Below are positions 55,347 through 64,000 of a stretch of 64,000 nucleotides of DNA, piece by piece; the stretch's first letter is position 1; the number at the start of each line of letters is the position of its first letter. This DNA comes from Rhizobiales bacterium NRL2 (GTDB lineage Bacteria; Pseudomonadota; Alphaproteobacteria; Minwuiales; Minwuiaceae): contig CP016093.1 of NCBI GenBank assembly GCA_001664005.1, positions 2,425,001-2,489,000 on the forward strand, in the 5' to 3' direction. The translations under genes and the position numbers were made by a program. The notes under the pieces are model-generated. The model was not told the DNA's origin and searched no databases. It saw nothing but the letters and a program-made list of their open reading frames with translations.

Positions 55347-58300
55347 GGCGATCGCTGGTCAGTTGAAAGAGGGGGAGACTGGGGCCGCCGACGGCGAGAA
55401 TCAAGCCACGCGCTCCCGCTGGCGCCTCGGCTTTCTCATCCCGGTCTACTTCGTCGGCGGCGTATTCGCCTTTGCCGCCGTACTGGCGGTGCTGGCCGCC
55501 TGGCGGCTGTCGGAGGGCCCGGTGCTGATCGGCTTTCTGACGCCCTATCTGCAGGAGTCCATCGGCGGGCTGCCAGAGGGCTGGCGGCTGGAGGTGGGGG
55601 AAACGGCGATCGCCTGGGACGGCGCCGCGCGCACGGTCAACCTGACGGCCGACAACGTGACATTCGTCAACCAGAACAACCAGCGCGTCCTGCTGGTGCC
55701 GGAGATGGCCTTCTCGCTCTGGGGCGACGCGCTGTTGCAGGGCAATCTGCGGCCGCGCGAGGTGACGGCCCGGGGCGTGAGCCTGCTCCTGACCCGCACG
55801 GAGGACGGCGGCTTCGCCATGGGATTGACCCGCAGCACCGAGGAGGGCGGCCACCCCCAACGGCCCGTGCCGCAGATTGTCGCCGAACTGTTCGGCGTGG
55901 GCGCGGCCGAGGAGGATGCGCTGCGGCGGGTACGTTCCATATCGCTGGTGGACTCCCGGGTGCGCATTGTCGATCAGGTCAGCGACCGCGTCTTCGGGCT
56001 GGAGGGGCAAACGATCCGGATTCGCTCCGCCGGCGATCACCTGACCATCCAGGCCTCGGTCGATCTCAGCGCCCGCGACCTCATCCTGCCGCTCTGGATC
56101 GAACTGGACTACCGACCCGAAGGCGAGCAGGCGAGCGGCCTGGTGCGCTTCGAAGCCGTCCGGCCTCCGGAACTGGTGACAGCACTCGAAGCGCCGGACT
56201 GGCTGGCGGGCGTCCGCTTTCCTGTCTCGGGAGAGGCCCGGTTCGGTTATTCCGCCCGGACCGGCCCGGAACCGCTGACGCTCCGGCTCTATGGCGGGGA
56301 AGGGGAGTTCGATCTGCCCGGGCACCTGCCTGCGCCGGTCCCGGTCGCCGCCATGGAAATCGAAGGCGCCGTCGACATCGAGACCCAGTCGATGGAGATC
56401 CAGCGTCTGGTCTATGACGCCGGCGCGTTCGTCGCCCGCGCCGAAGGAAGGGTGCGCGTGCGCGACATCGGACCGGATCTCGCTCTCACGATCTCGGGCG
56501 TTGAGGTGCCGGGCGACCTGATCGGGGACTACTGGCCGCTGGGCGTCGCCGAACCGGTGCGCGACTGGGTCACCGGGCATGTGCGGACCGCGACCGCCGA
56601 AAGGGTGGTCGCCGTCCTCGACATCGCCGCCGAGATGTGGAGCCTCGATCAACCGCCCGGCGAGGCGTTCGACATCGACATCGCCTTCCGTGACGCCACG
56701 GTCACGCTCTACCCGCCCTTCGACCCGGTGACGCAGGGCAGGGGCGAACTCACGGTCACCGGCGACAGCTTCGAACTGAACCTCGAATCGGGGCGACTGG
56801 GCGATCTCGCCCTGTCCGACGGGCATGTCGCCATCGAGAGCTTCGCGGCGAAGCCGCCGGTTCTGACCACGGAGTTCGTCACCCGCGGAACCATTGCCGA
56901 GACCGTTGCCTCCGTGCTGCACGATCCGATCGCGGCCGGCGTGGAAGGCGGCGGTGCGCTGCTCGGGGTCGGCGGTACGGCGGCGACGCGGGTCCGCCTG
57001 AACCTTCCGATCCATGCCGGCGTGTCGCTGGAGGACACGGACTTCGTGGCGAACGCCAATCTGACCGGGGTCGTCGCAGACGGACTGCTCGGTGATCTCG
57101 CTCTCAGCGCCGAATCGATGGCGTTGAGCGTCGACCGCCGCGGCGCCGAACTGGCCGGCCGGGTCCGTTCCGGGGCGTCGTGGCTGGACATCAACTGGAT
57201 CGAGCATTTCGGGGTCGAAGCCGGGCGTCGCGAACTCGCCTTTTCCGGTCTGGTGCAGTCGGCGCTGCTGGCCGAGCAGGGACTCGACCAGGCCAGGCGG
57301 CTCCAGGGCCCGCTGGGTCTGAGCGGGCGGCTGACGTTCCGGGGCGCGGATTCCGTCGAGGGAGTCGTCGAGGCGGACCTGACCGAAGCGGCGCTTGAGA
57401 TCGGCGAGATCGGTTGGCGCAAGCCGGCCGGGGAGCCGGGACGGCTCGGTTTCGTCCATGCCCCCGGACCGGGCGGGAACGTCGCGATCCGCAATCTCGA
57501 CTTCCACGGCGGCGGGCTCGATATCGCCGGCAGCTTGATGATTTCCGGCGCGGGCGAGTTGTTGCGCGCGGATCTGGAACGCGCGCGTCTCGGCGGCAAC
57601 GACCTCGCGCTTTCCCTGGCGAAGATGGATGACGGCGCCTGGCGAACCCGGATCAGGGGCGCCAGTCTCGACCTCCAGCCGCTTCTGGAAGCCGATGACA
57701 GGGAGGGCACTGACCTGACCGCGTTCGAGGGCGCGGCGATCGACATCGCGGTCGACAGCCTGCGGCTCCGCCAGGAAACCGCGCTCGAAAGCTTCACCGG
57801 CGATCTGCGGATCGAGCAGGGCATGCCCGTCGGCCGTGCCGAGGGCCGTCTGAACGGCGAGGCGGCTTTGACCTTCGCCGCCGACCATGACGGCTCCGGA
57901 TGGCGCTTCGACCTTGCCTCCGCCAATGCCGGACTCGCGCTGTCGGCGGCCGGTCTGACCGATGCGATCAGCGGCGGCGACCTGTCGATCGGCGGCGTGG
58001 CGGCCGCGCCGGACGTCATCACGGGCGTCGCCACGGTATCCGACTTCACGCTGCGGGAGACGCCCGGCTTTGCGCGACTGCTGAGTCTTGCTTCCTTCAC
58101 CGGCATTGCCGAGGCGCTGTCGGGCCGCGGCCTGTCATTCAGCCTTGCCGAACTGCCGTTCGCCTATCGTGAAGGCCGTTTGGACGTGCGCAAGGGGCGC
58201 ATGGTCGGTCCGTCGATCGGCCTGACCGCGGAGGGCTACTACGCGCCGCAGACCGAGCAGATCCGCTTCGTGGGCAATCTGATTCCCGCCTATTCGATCT

Positions 58301-58521
58301 CGCAGGTGCTGGGCGCGATACCGCTGCTGGGCGAGATCCTGGGCGGTGACCAGGGCCTGTTCGGCGTTACCTATGTGGTCGAGGGCAATGCATCCGACCC
58401 ACAGGTCGCGGTCAACGCGCTGTCGGCGCTGGCCCCCGGCATCCTGCGCCGGATGTTCCTCGCCCCCGTCGATCCGGTGGAGTCGACGCCTCCGCCCACC
58501 GGTTCCATGCAGTCGCCCTAA
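55327..58521 (+). CDS. Large AsmA-like (YhdP/DUF3971) inner-membrane protein
   Basis: 1064 aa from the ATG at 55327. One N-terminal helix (34-59) is followed by a very long run of beta-repeats, and the C-terminal region with [24 protein letters not shown] and [10 protein letters not shown] is the AsmA-like C-terminal domain. YhdP, TamB and AsmA-like proteins carry phospholipids to the outer membrane. The gene begins inside the first codons of glnE on the other strand and ends with a 4-bp overlap with tyrS. Confidence 0.85.
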   Translation: MSGNGVTAIAGQLKEGETGAADGENQATRSRWRLGFLIPVYFVGGVFAFAAVLAVLAAWRLSEGPVLIGFLTPYLQESIGGLPEGWRLEVGETAIAWDGAARTVNLTADNVTFVNQNNQRVLLVPEMAFSLWGDALLQGNLRPREVTARGVSLLLTRTEDGGFAMGLTRSTEEGGHPQRPVPQIVAELFGVGAAEEDALRRVRSISLVDSRVRIVDQVSDRVFGLEGQTIRIRSAGDHLTIQASVDLSARDLILPLWIELDYRPEGEQASGLVRFEAVRPPELVTALEAPDWLAGVRFPVSGEARFGYSARTGPEPLTLRLYGGEGEFDLPGHLPAPVPVAAMEIEGAVDIETQSMEIQRLVYDAGAFVARAEGRVRVRDIGPDLALTISGVEVPGDLIGDYWPLGVAEPVRDWVTGHVRTATAERVVAVLDIAAEMWSLDQPPGEAFDIDIAFRDATVTLYPPFDPVTQGRGELTVTGDSFELNLESGRLGDLALSDGHVAIESFAAKPPVLTTEFVTRGTIAETVASVLHDPIAAGVEGGGALLGVGGTAATRVRLNLPIHAGVSLEDTDFVANANLTGVVADGLLGDLALSAESMALSVDRRGAELAGRVRSGASWLDINWIEHFGVEAGRRELAFSGLVQSALLAEQGLDQARRLQGPLGLSGRLTFRGADSVEGVVEADLTEAALEIGEIGWRKPAGEPGRLGFVHAPGPGGNVAIRNLDFHGGGLDIAGSLMISGAGELLRADLERARLGGNDLALSLAKMDDGAWRTRIRGASLDLQPLLEADDREGTDLTAFEGAAIDIAVDSLRLRQETALESFTGDLRIEQGMPVGRAEGRLNGEAALTFAADHDGSGWRFDLASANAGLALSAAGLTDAISGGDLSIGGVAAAPDVITGVATVSDFTLRETPGFARLLSLASFTGIAEALSGRGLSFSLAELPFAYREGRLDVRKGRMVGPSIGLTAEGYYAPQTEQIRFVGNLIPAYSISQVLGAIPLLGEILGGDQGLFGVTYVVEGNASDPQVAVNALSALAPGILRRMFLAPVDPVESTPPPTGSMQSP

Positions 58522-59771
58522 CCGGCGCGCAGCAGGACGTGGCGCTTCTTGCCGGCCGAGAGCTTGGCCGCGCCGTCGCTGACGAGGTCCGCTTGGGAAA
58601 TGCTGAGGCGGAAATCGTCGATGCGCCGGTCGTTCAGGCGGGCGCCGCCGTTCTGGATCAGCTTGCGCGCTTCGGAGTTGGACTTCGCAAGTCCGGCGCG
58701 GACCAGGGCGTCGAGAATGCCGACGCCGGCCAGCAGTTCCGATTGCGGCAGGGAGACTGTGGGCAGGCCTTCGGCGCTCTCGCGCGCCTCGAAGGCGCGC
58801 CGCGAGGTCTCGGCCGCCTCGGCCGCGGCCGAGGCGCCGTGGGCTAGCATCGTCGCGGCATCGGCCAGCGCCTTCTTGGCCTCGTTGATCTCGTTGCCCT
58901 CGAGGGCGGCGAGGCGGTCGATCTCGTCCAGCGGCAGTTCGGTGAACAGCTTCAGGAAGCGCGCGACATCGGCGTCGGCGGTGTTGCGCCAGAACTGCCA
59001 GTAGTCATAGGGGCTGAGCCGGTCCGCATTCAGCCAGATCGCGCCTTCGTGGGTCTTGCCCATCTTCTGGCCGCTGGCCGTGGTCAGCAGCGGCGAGGTC
59101 AGGCCATAGAGGTCCATGCCGTCGACGCGGCGGCCCAGCTCCACGCCGTTGACGATATTGCCCCACTGATCGGAACCGCCCATCTGCAGGCGGCAGTTCA
59201 TCCGCCGGCCGAGTTCCAGGAAGTCATAGGCCTGGAGGATCATGTAGTTGAATTCGAGGAATGAAAGCGGCTGCTCGCGCTCCAGCCGCAGCCGCACCGA
59301 ATCGAAGCTCAGCATGCGGTTGACCGAGAAATGCCGCCCCACTTCCCGCAGGAAGGGGATGTATTCCAGCTTGTCCAGCCAGTCGGCGTTGTTGACCATG
59401 ATGGCGTCGGTCGGCCCGTCACCGAAGGTCAGGAATTTTTCGAACACGCGGCGGATGCCGGTCATGTTGCGTTCGATCTGGTCGTCGGTCAGCAGTTGCC
59501 GGGCGCTGTCCTTGCCGGACGGGTCGCCCACCCTGGTGGTGCCGCCGCCCATGAGCACGATCGGCTTGTGCCCGGTCTTCTGCATCCACCGCAGCAGCAT
59601 GATCGGCAACAGGCTGCCGACGTGCAGGCTGTCGGCGGTGCAATCGAAGCCGATATAGCCCGTCACCGTTTCCTTCGAGAGCCTGGAATCGAGATCGTCC
59701 CAGTCCGTGCACTGGTGCACGAAGCCGCGGGCGCTGAGAGTCGAGAGGAAATCGGATCGGGCGTCGGTCAT
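58518..59771 (-). CDS. tyrS: Tyrosyl-tRNA synthetase
   Basis: 417 aa from the ATG at 59771; the frame runs on to 59933 but only non-conserved residues are added. Class I motifs: [10 protein letters not shown] (44-53, HIGH-type) and KMGKT (~234, KMSKS-type). GGSDQWGNI and MILQAYDF fit the tyrosine site, and an S4 domain closes the C-terminus ([18 protein letters not shown]). It charges tRNA-Tyr. Confidence 0.97.
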   Translation of the reverse strand: MTDARSDFLSTLSARGFVHQCTDWDDLDSRLSKETVTGYIGFDCTADSLHVGSLLPIMLLRWMQKTGHKPIVLMGGGTTRVGDPSGKDSARQLLTDDQIERNMTGIRRVFEKFLTFGDGPTDAIMVNNADWLDKLEYIPFLREVGRHFSVNRMLSFDSVRLRLEREQPLSFLEFNYMILQAYDFLELGRRMNCRLQMGGSDQWGNIVNGVELGRRVDGMDLYGLTSPLLTTASGQKMGKTHEGAIWLNADRLSPYDYWQFWRNTADADVARFLKLFTELPLDEIDRLAALEGNEINEAKKALADAATMLAHGASAAAEAAETSRRAFEARESAEGLPTVSLPQSELLAGVGILDALVRAGLAKSNSEARKLIQNGGARLNDRRIDDFRLSISQADLVSDGAAKLSAGKKRHVLLRAG

Positions 59772-59826
59772 CTGTCTTCGAGTTGGTTCTTTGCATTCAG
59801 GCGGCGGCGTGTAGCACACTGCTTCA

Positions 59827-60984
59827 ATGAGGCAAAGCACACCCGGATCCCCGACCCGCGCGATCGGGCTGATGAGCGGCACGTCGGCCGATGGCGTCGA
59901 CGTCGCCTGGCTGGCCAGCGACGGCCTGAGCATCGCGGAAACGGGGCCATTCGAGAGCTATCCCTTCGAAGACGGGGAACGCGCCCGGATCCTTGCCGCC
60001 ATGGGCGACGCCGCCCCGGGACCGGACGCCGTCCGGGCGGTGACCGAAGCCCATGCGCGGGCCGTCGAGGCGTTCCTGTCCGCCCATCCCGACCTGCGCG
60101 GCAGGACCGACGTCATCGGCTTCCATGGCCAGACCACCTTTCACGATCCCGAAAACCACCGCACCGTGCAGATCGGCGACGCCGAGGCGCTGGCCGGGGC
60201 CACGGGACTCCCGGTGGTTCATGATTTCCGCAGCGCGGACGTGGCCGCGGGCGGGCAGGGCGCGCCGCTCGCGCCGCTCTATCACGTGGCGCTGGCCGAG
60301 GGGCTGACGCAGCCGCTCGCGGTCCTGAACCTCGGCGGCGTGGGCAACGTCACCTGGATCGGTCCGCAGGCGCCGCCCATGGCCTTCGACACCGGGCCGG
60401 CGAATGCGCTGATCGACGACTGGATGGCCGCCGGCAGCGGCGAACGCTTCGACGCGGACGGGCAGACCGCCGCCAGCGGTCGGGTCGACCGAAGCCGCCT
60501 CGACGCCTGGCTCGGTCATTCCTATTTCGGAAGAAAGCCGCCCAAATCACTGGACCGGAACGATTTCACTGCGTCCGTTGATGGCATGAGCCTGACCGAT
60601 GGCGCCGCCACGCTTGCCGCTTTCACGGTCGAGTCGGTGGCGCTGGCGCTGGTTCACATGCCGGCGCCGCCTGTGCGCTGGCTGGTCACGGGCGGCGGGC
60701 GGCACAACAGGCACATCATGTCGGAACTGGCGCAGCGTCTCGGCGCGCCGGTGGCGCCCGTCGAGGCCGTCGGCTGGAACGGGGATGCGCTGGAGGCCCA
60801 GGCCTTCGCCTTTCTGGCGGTGCGCTCCCTGCGCGGCCTGCCGCTCAGCCTGCCCTCGACGACAGGCGTCCCCCGCCCGATGCCGGGGGGACGGCTGGTT
60901 CAGCCTACGGGCTCTGCCTCCGAGCGGCGGCCATCGACATATCTGCCGACCAGCCCGTCCACCTCGTCGAGTTCGTTCTCGTAG
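59827..60984 (+). CDS. anmK: Anhydro-N-acetylmuramic acid kinase
   Basis: 385 aa. The ATP motif is [14 protein letters not shown] (14-27), followed by [22 protein letters not shown] and [11 protein letters not shown], all diagnostic. It phosphorylates 1,6-anhydro-MurNAc in cell-wall recycling. The usual end, near [12 protein letters not shown], is followed by ~30 residues of low-complexity Ser/Thr tail that reads through the end of the convergent hydrolase gene (85-bp overlap), so the tail is probably an accident of a lost stop. Confidence 0.94.
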   Translation: MRQSTPGSPTRAIGLMSGTSADGVDVAWLASDGLSIAETGPFESYPFEDGERARILAAMGDAAPGPDAVRAVTEAHARAVEAFLSAHPDLRGRTDVIGFHGQTTFHDPENHRTVQIGDAEALAGATGLPVVHDFRSADVAAGGQGAPLAPLYHVALAEGLTQPLAVLNLGGVGNVTWIGPQAPPMAFDTGPANALIDDWMAAGSGERFDADGQTAASGRVDRSRLDAWLGHSYFGRKPPKSLDRNDFTASVDGMSLTDGAATLAAFTVESVALALVHMPAPPVRWLVTGGGRHNRHIMSELAQRLGAPVAPVEAVGWNGDALEAQAFAFLAVRSLRGLPLSLPSTTGVPRPMPGGRLVQPTGSASERRPSTYLPTSPSTSSSSFS

Positions 60985-61556
60985 AAGTGCGAGGCGCCGG
61001 CGATCTTTTCGTAGTCGATGACGATACCCTTCTGGGACTTCAGCTTGTCCACCAGCTTGCGCACGTCGGGCTCCGGCACCAGGTCATCGTCCGTGCCGTG
61101 AATGATCAGCCCGGACGACGGACAGGGCGCGAGGAAGGAAAAGTCGAACATGTTCGCCGGCGGCGATACGGAGATGAAGCCCTCGACCTCCGGGCGGCGC
61201 ATCAGGAGCTGCATGCCGATCCAGGCGCCGAAGGAGAAGCCCGCGATCCAGCAGGCGCCGGCGTCGGGCTTGATCTGCTGCATCCAGTCCAGCGCGGAGG
61301 CCGCGTCGGACAGCTCCCCCACGCCCTGGTCGAATTCGCCCTGGCTGCGGCCGACGCCGCGGAAGTTGAACCGCAGCACGGCGAATCCGCGCGCCTTGAA
61401 CAGCTGGAACAGGTTGTAGACCAGCCGATTGTTCATGTTTCCGCCATACAGCGGGTGGGGATGCAGGATCAGTGCGATTGGGGCCGTCTCGTCCTCGACG
61501 TGATGATATCGGCCTTCAAGTCGCCCGTCGGGTCCGTTGAAGATGACTTCGGGCAT
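60900..61556 (-). CDS. Alpha/beta-hydrolase, dienelactone hydrolase/KANL3-like
   Basis: 218 aa from the ATG at 61556. The oxyanion segment is LHPHPLYGGNMNN (31-43), the nucleophile is S108 in AGFSFGAW, the acid is D in GTDDDLVPE, and the base is H in [11 protein letters not shown]. This is a widespread small bacterial group without a known substrate. Upstream Met residues at 61622 and others look non-coding. The end overlaps anmK. Confidence 0.86.
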   Translation of the reverse strand: MPEVIFNGPDGRLEGRYHHVEDETAPIALILHPHPLYGGNMNNRLVYNLFQLFKARGFAVLRFNFRGVGRSQGEFDQGVGELSDAASALDWMQQIKPDAGACWIAGFSFGAWIGMQLLMRRPEVEGFISVSPPANMFDFSFLAPCPSSGLIIHGTDDDLVPEPDVRKLVDKLKSQKGIVIDYEKIAGASHFYENELDEVDGLVGRYVDGRRSEAEPVG

Positions 61557-61658
61557 GTTGTTCCGGTACAGCTTGAGGGGGTTCCGGCGCGAAGCCGCCA
61601 GCGCGCCTTCATATAGAAACATTATGTCTCGCGCCAGTATTTGTAGCCCTTGGCTTTA

Positions 61659-61686
61659 TTGACGTAATCTGGCTGTGAAATATATT
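61659..61686 (+). promoter_or_regulatory. Sigma-70-like promoter of the cysE-desulfurase operon
   Basis: TTGACG (61659-61664), 16-bp spacer, TATATT (61681-61686). A start near 61693 leaves a leader of about 34 nt before the cysE ATG. The surrounding AT-rich segment could hold an Rrf2/IscR-type site, which was not resolved. Confidence 0.6.
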
Positions 61687-61726
61687 CCGCCAGACCGACA
61701 GGCACCCGACAAGGGGGAGGTCCGGC

Positions 61727-62470
61727 ATGTGGCGGGCTCTGAAAGACGACATTGCGGCGATCAAGGAACGCGATCCGGCGGCGAAGTCCGCGCTCGAGAT
61801 CGTGGTCTGCTATCCCAGCTTCCACGCCGTCATGTTCTACCGCGTCGCCAATGCGCTCTGGCGGCGGCGGCTCTACTTCGTCGGCCGCTTCATCTCCCAG
61901 ACCGGCCGGTTTCTGACGGGCATCGAGATACATCCCGGCGCGAAGATCGGACGGCGGTTCTTCATCGACCACGGCATGGGCGTCGTGATCGGGGAGACGG
62001 CGGAGATCGGCGACAACGTCACGCTCTATCACGACGTCACCCTGGGCGGCGTCGCGCCGTCGGTCGATTCCGCCGCGCAGGTAGGACAGAAGCGGCATCC
62101 GACGCTGGAGGACGACGTGATCGTGGGCTCCGGCGCGCAGGTGCTGGGTCCGATCACGGTGCGCAAGGGCGCCCGCGTCGGCGCCAATGCAGTCGTGGTC
62201 AAGGAAGTGCCCCCGGGCGTGTCGGTGGTGGGCATCCCCGCGGAAATCGTCGGCAAGTCCAGGCCGAAGCTGGTCGATGACCCGAAAGACGCGCGCCGCG
62301 CCTTTGCCGCCTATGGCATGCCCCTGGAAGGCGTCACCAACCCGGTCGACCAGCGCATGAGCGAGATTCTGGACGAGATGGAGCAGCTTCGCGAACGCGT
62401 GACCGAGCTGGAAGGACGTCTTGCCGAGCGCGAACCGAAGGTCAGGGTCGTCTCCGGCGGCGAGGACTGA
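61727..62470 (+). CDS. cysE: Serine O-acetyltransferase
   Basis: 247 aa. Left-handed beta-helix acyltransferase: [20 protein letters not shown] (66-85) with the catalytic His, [10 protein letters not shown] (98-107) and [13 protein letters not shown] (145-157). This is the shorter EpsC-type form, with a C-terminal coiled coil (about 205-240) and without the long N-terminal domain of E. coli CysE. It makes O-acetylserine for cysteine. GGGGGAGG precedes the ATG. The next gene is a cysteine desulfurase, so cysteine supply and sulphur mobilisation are linked. Confidence 0.94.
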   Translation: MWRALKDDIAAIKERDPAAKSALEIVVCYPSFHAVMFYRVANALWRRRLYFVGRFISQTGRFLTGIEIHPGAKIGRRFFIDHGMGVVIGETAEIGDNVTLYHDVTLGGVAPSVDSAAQVGQKRHPTLEDDVIVGSGAQVLGPITVRKGARVGANAVVVKEVPPGVSVVGIPAEIVGKSRPKLVDDPKDARRAFAAYGMPLEGVTNPVDQRMSEILDEMEQLRERVTELEGRLAEREPKVRVVSGGED

Positions 62471-62483
62471 TAAACCCCCGCAT

Positions 62484-63593
62484 ATGCGGACTGATTTCCA
62501 TTATCTGGACTGCAACGCCACCGCGCCGCTTCGTCCCGAAGCGCAGTCGGCGATGGCATCCGCCATGGCGGTTTCCGGCAACCCTTCCAGCGTCCACGGA
62601 CCGGGCCGCGCCGCACGGGCGGTGATCGAGCGCGCGCGGGAGCAGGTCGCGGCGATGGTCGGGGTTCCGGCCGCGGCGGTGCATTTCACGGCGAGCGGCA
62701 CCGAGGCGAACAACTGGGCGCTGGCCTCTTCCGGCCGGGCGCCGCTGGCCATGGCGAGTTCCCACGATTCCGTCCTGCGGGCGGTGGAGCGCGCGGGCGG
62801 CGAAATCCTCGCGGTCGACGGTCACGGCCTTCTCGACCCGGCGGAACTCGGCCGGGCGATGGACGAGGCGGACCTTGCCATCGTCTCGGTTGTGGCGGTG
62901 AACAACGAGACCGGCGTGATCCAGCCGCTGGCCGCGATCGCGGAGATATGCCGGGACCGTGGGGCGCTCCTTCACATCGACGCCGTGCAGGCGCCGGGCC
63001 GGATCGACATGACCGCGATCGCAAGCGCCGGCGACCTGATCAGCCTCTCCGCCCACAAGCTGGGCGGACCGGCGGGGGCCGGCGCGCTGCTGGTGCGCGA
63101 GAGGCTGGACCTGGATCCCCTGATAGTCGGCGGCGGGCAGGAGAAGCGGCGGCGCGCGGGCACCGAGAATCTGATTGGCATCGCGGGCTTCGGCGCGGCC
63201 GCCGAGGCCGTGGCGCAGGAAGCCGGCGAAGCGGCGCGTCTCGCAACATTACGGGACAGGCTCGAGCGCCGCTTGAGCGACGTTTGTGAAGCGGCTGAAA
63301 TCATAGGCCGAAGTGCCGAACGTGCGCCCAACACGACCTGCGTCCGGATGCCCGGCGTGCCGGCGGAAACCCAACTCATGGCGCTCGATCTGGCCGGGGT
63401 GGCGACAAGCGCCGGGGCCGCTTGCAGCTCGGGCAAGGTCCAGCCCTCCCACGTGCTCCGGGCGATGGGCTTCGACGAAGAGGCGGCGGGCGAGGCCATC
63501 CGCATTTCCACCGGCTGGACCACGACGGAGGCCGACATCGACGCCCTGCTGGCGGCCTGGGAAGCGCTCTGGCGGCGGAAGACGGCGGCATGA
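62484..63593 (+). CDS. Cysteine desulfurase family aminotransferase (NifS/IscS-like)
   Basis: 369 aa from the ATG at 62484. The N-terminus LDCNATAPLRPE matches class V aminotransferases, TASGTEANNWAL binds PLP, SAHKLGGPAGAGAL holds the cofactor lysine, and AACSSGKVQPSHVL carries the catalytic Cys on the mobile loop. It removes sulphur from cysteine to give a persulfide for Fe-S clusters. It lies 13 bp from cysE, without a clear ribosome-binding site, and overlaps the next desulfurase gene as ATGA. Confidence 0.9.
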   Translation: MRTDFHYLDCNATAPLRPEAQSAMASAMAVSGNPSSVHGPGRAARAVIERAREQVAAMVGVPAAAVHFTASGTEANNWALASSGRAPLAMASSHDSVLRAVERAGGEILAVDGHGLLDPAELGRAMDEADLAIVSVVAVNNETGVIQPLAAIAEICRDRGALLHIDAVQAPGRIDMTAIASAGDLISLSAHKLGGPAGAGALLVRERLDLDPLIVGGGQEKRRRAGTENLIGIAGFGAAAEAVAQEAGEAARLATLRDRLERRLSDVCEAAEIIGRSAERAPNTTCVRMPGVPAETQLMALDLAGVATSAGAACSSGKVQPSHVLRAMGFDEEAAGEAIRISTGWTTTEADIDALLAAWEALWRRKTAA

Positions 63594-64000
63594 CAAGGCC
63601 CGTCTATCTGGATCATCACGCCACCACGCCGGTCGATCCGGACGTGCTGCAGGAGATGCTGCCCTGGTTCACCGAACGGCCGGGCAATCCCCATTCGCGT
63701 CATCACGAGCACGGCTGGGACGCGGAGGCCGCCGTGGATCTCGCCCGCACCGAGATCGCGCGGCTGCTCAACGCCGCCGACGAGGCGGTTGTCTTCACCA
63801 GCGGCGCGACCGAGGCCAACAACTGGGCGCTCAAGGGTGCTGCACGGGTTCTGCCCGAAGGCCGGCGGCGCATTGTCGTCTCGGCGATCGAGCATCCCTG
63901 CGTGCTGGAAAGCGCGCGCGCCCTGGCGGCGGAGGGCTTCGACGTCACCGAACTGGCTGTCGACGCCGGCGGCGGCGTCGGGCCCGACAAGGTGGCCGCC
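63590..64000 (+). CDS. Second cysteine desulfurase (IscS-like; cut by window end)
   Basis: First 137 residues. ATG at 63590 overlaps the stop of the previous gene (ATGA). The N-terminus PVYLDHHATTPVDPDVL is the IscS/NifS signature, followed by NPHSRHHEHGWDAE and TSGATEANNWALKG (the PLP-binding loop). The active-site Lys and Cys lie beyond the window. Two tandem desulfurases at the head of a suf/isc-type operon are known in Alphaproteobacteria; SufBCD genes would be expected next. Confidence 0.88.
   Translation, partial: MTRPVYLDHHATTPVDPDVLQEMLPWFTERPGNPHSRHHEHGWDAEAAVDLARTEIARLLNAADEAVVFTSGATEANNWALKGAARVLPEGRRRIVVSAIEHPCVLESARALAAEGFDVTELAVDAGGGVGPDKVAA

Noticed and set aside
55228-57888. 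886-residue minus-strand open frame
   Set aside because: Antisense to the AsmA-like protein, with no recognisable domain.

Overview
The window is a high-GC, densely packed chromosome segment of an alphaproteobacterium. This rests on several lineage-typical genes: the FlbT/FlaF flagellin regulators, two DUF2336 proteins, a bactofilin paired with an M23 peptidase, a TipN-like polar coiled-coil giant, a K+-independent proton pyrophosphatase, FMN-riboswitch-controlled ribB, and CtrA-like TTAA-N7-TTAA boxes in several intergenic regions. The exact genus cannot be read from the sequence. No rRNA, tRNA, CRISPR array, insertion sequence or prophage was seen, and most of the window is ordinary core chromosome with many ATGA-type overlaps.

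Layout. 1-10989: the end of a giant coiled-coil protein, a PLP aminotransferase, an MgtC protein, a TM/Sel1/ankyrin protein, MoaA, DUF2336, a lone receiver and an LdtR-like MarR regulator. 10993-24262: one 11-gene, minus-strand operon for a modified surface sugar. In transcription order it encodes a TPR-glycosyltransferase, SpsF-type cytidylyltransferase, Gfo/Idh dehydrogenase, DegT aminotransferase, SDR epimerase/dehydratase, GNAT acetyltransferase, NeuB/SpsE synthase, AsnB, N-acetyl sugar amidotransferase, a 114-aa orphan, and a three-part acyl-AMP ligase-ACP-hexapeptide acyltransferase. Divergent from it lie flbT and flaF (24471-25215), so the sugar is most probably put on flagellin, as with FlmG and pseudaminic acid in Caulobacter. 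25279-44511: housekeeping and metabolism (GST, HppA, MFS, M81 peptidase, HAD phosphatase, DUF2336, SDR, methyltransferase, EamA, ribB with riboswitch, hydrolase, crotonase, AsmA, APH-like kinase, EthD, PhhA). 44683-47248: thrS and infC, the latter starting on ATA. 47313-55346: two minus-strand groups, M23 peptidase-bactofilin-panC-hydrolase and glnE-bcp-DUF455. 55327-64000: a large AsmA-like protein, tyrS, anmK, hydrolase, then cysE and two tandem cysteine desulfurases heading an Fe-S cluster operon that leaves the window.

The most interesting unit is the sugar operon. Its gene set suggests a nonulosonate-like sugar that is N-acetylated, CMP-activated, amidinated by an AsnB/PP-loop amidotransferase pair with no HisH/HisF, and acylated by a self-contained ligase-ACP-acyltransferase. 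It has no recognisable PseG/NeuC-type hydrolase. The product is inference; the domain assignments and gene order are read from the sequence.
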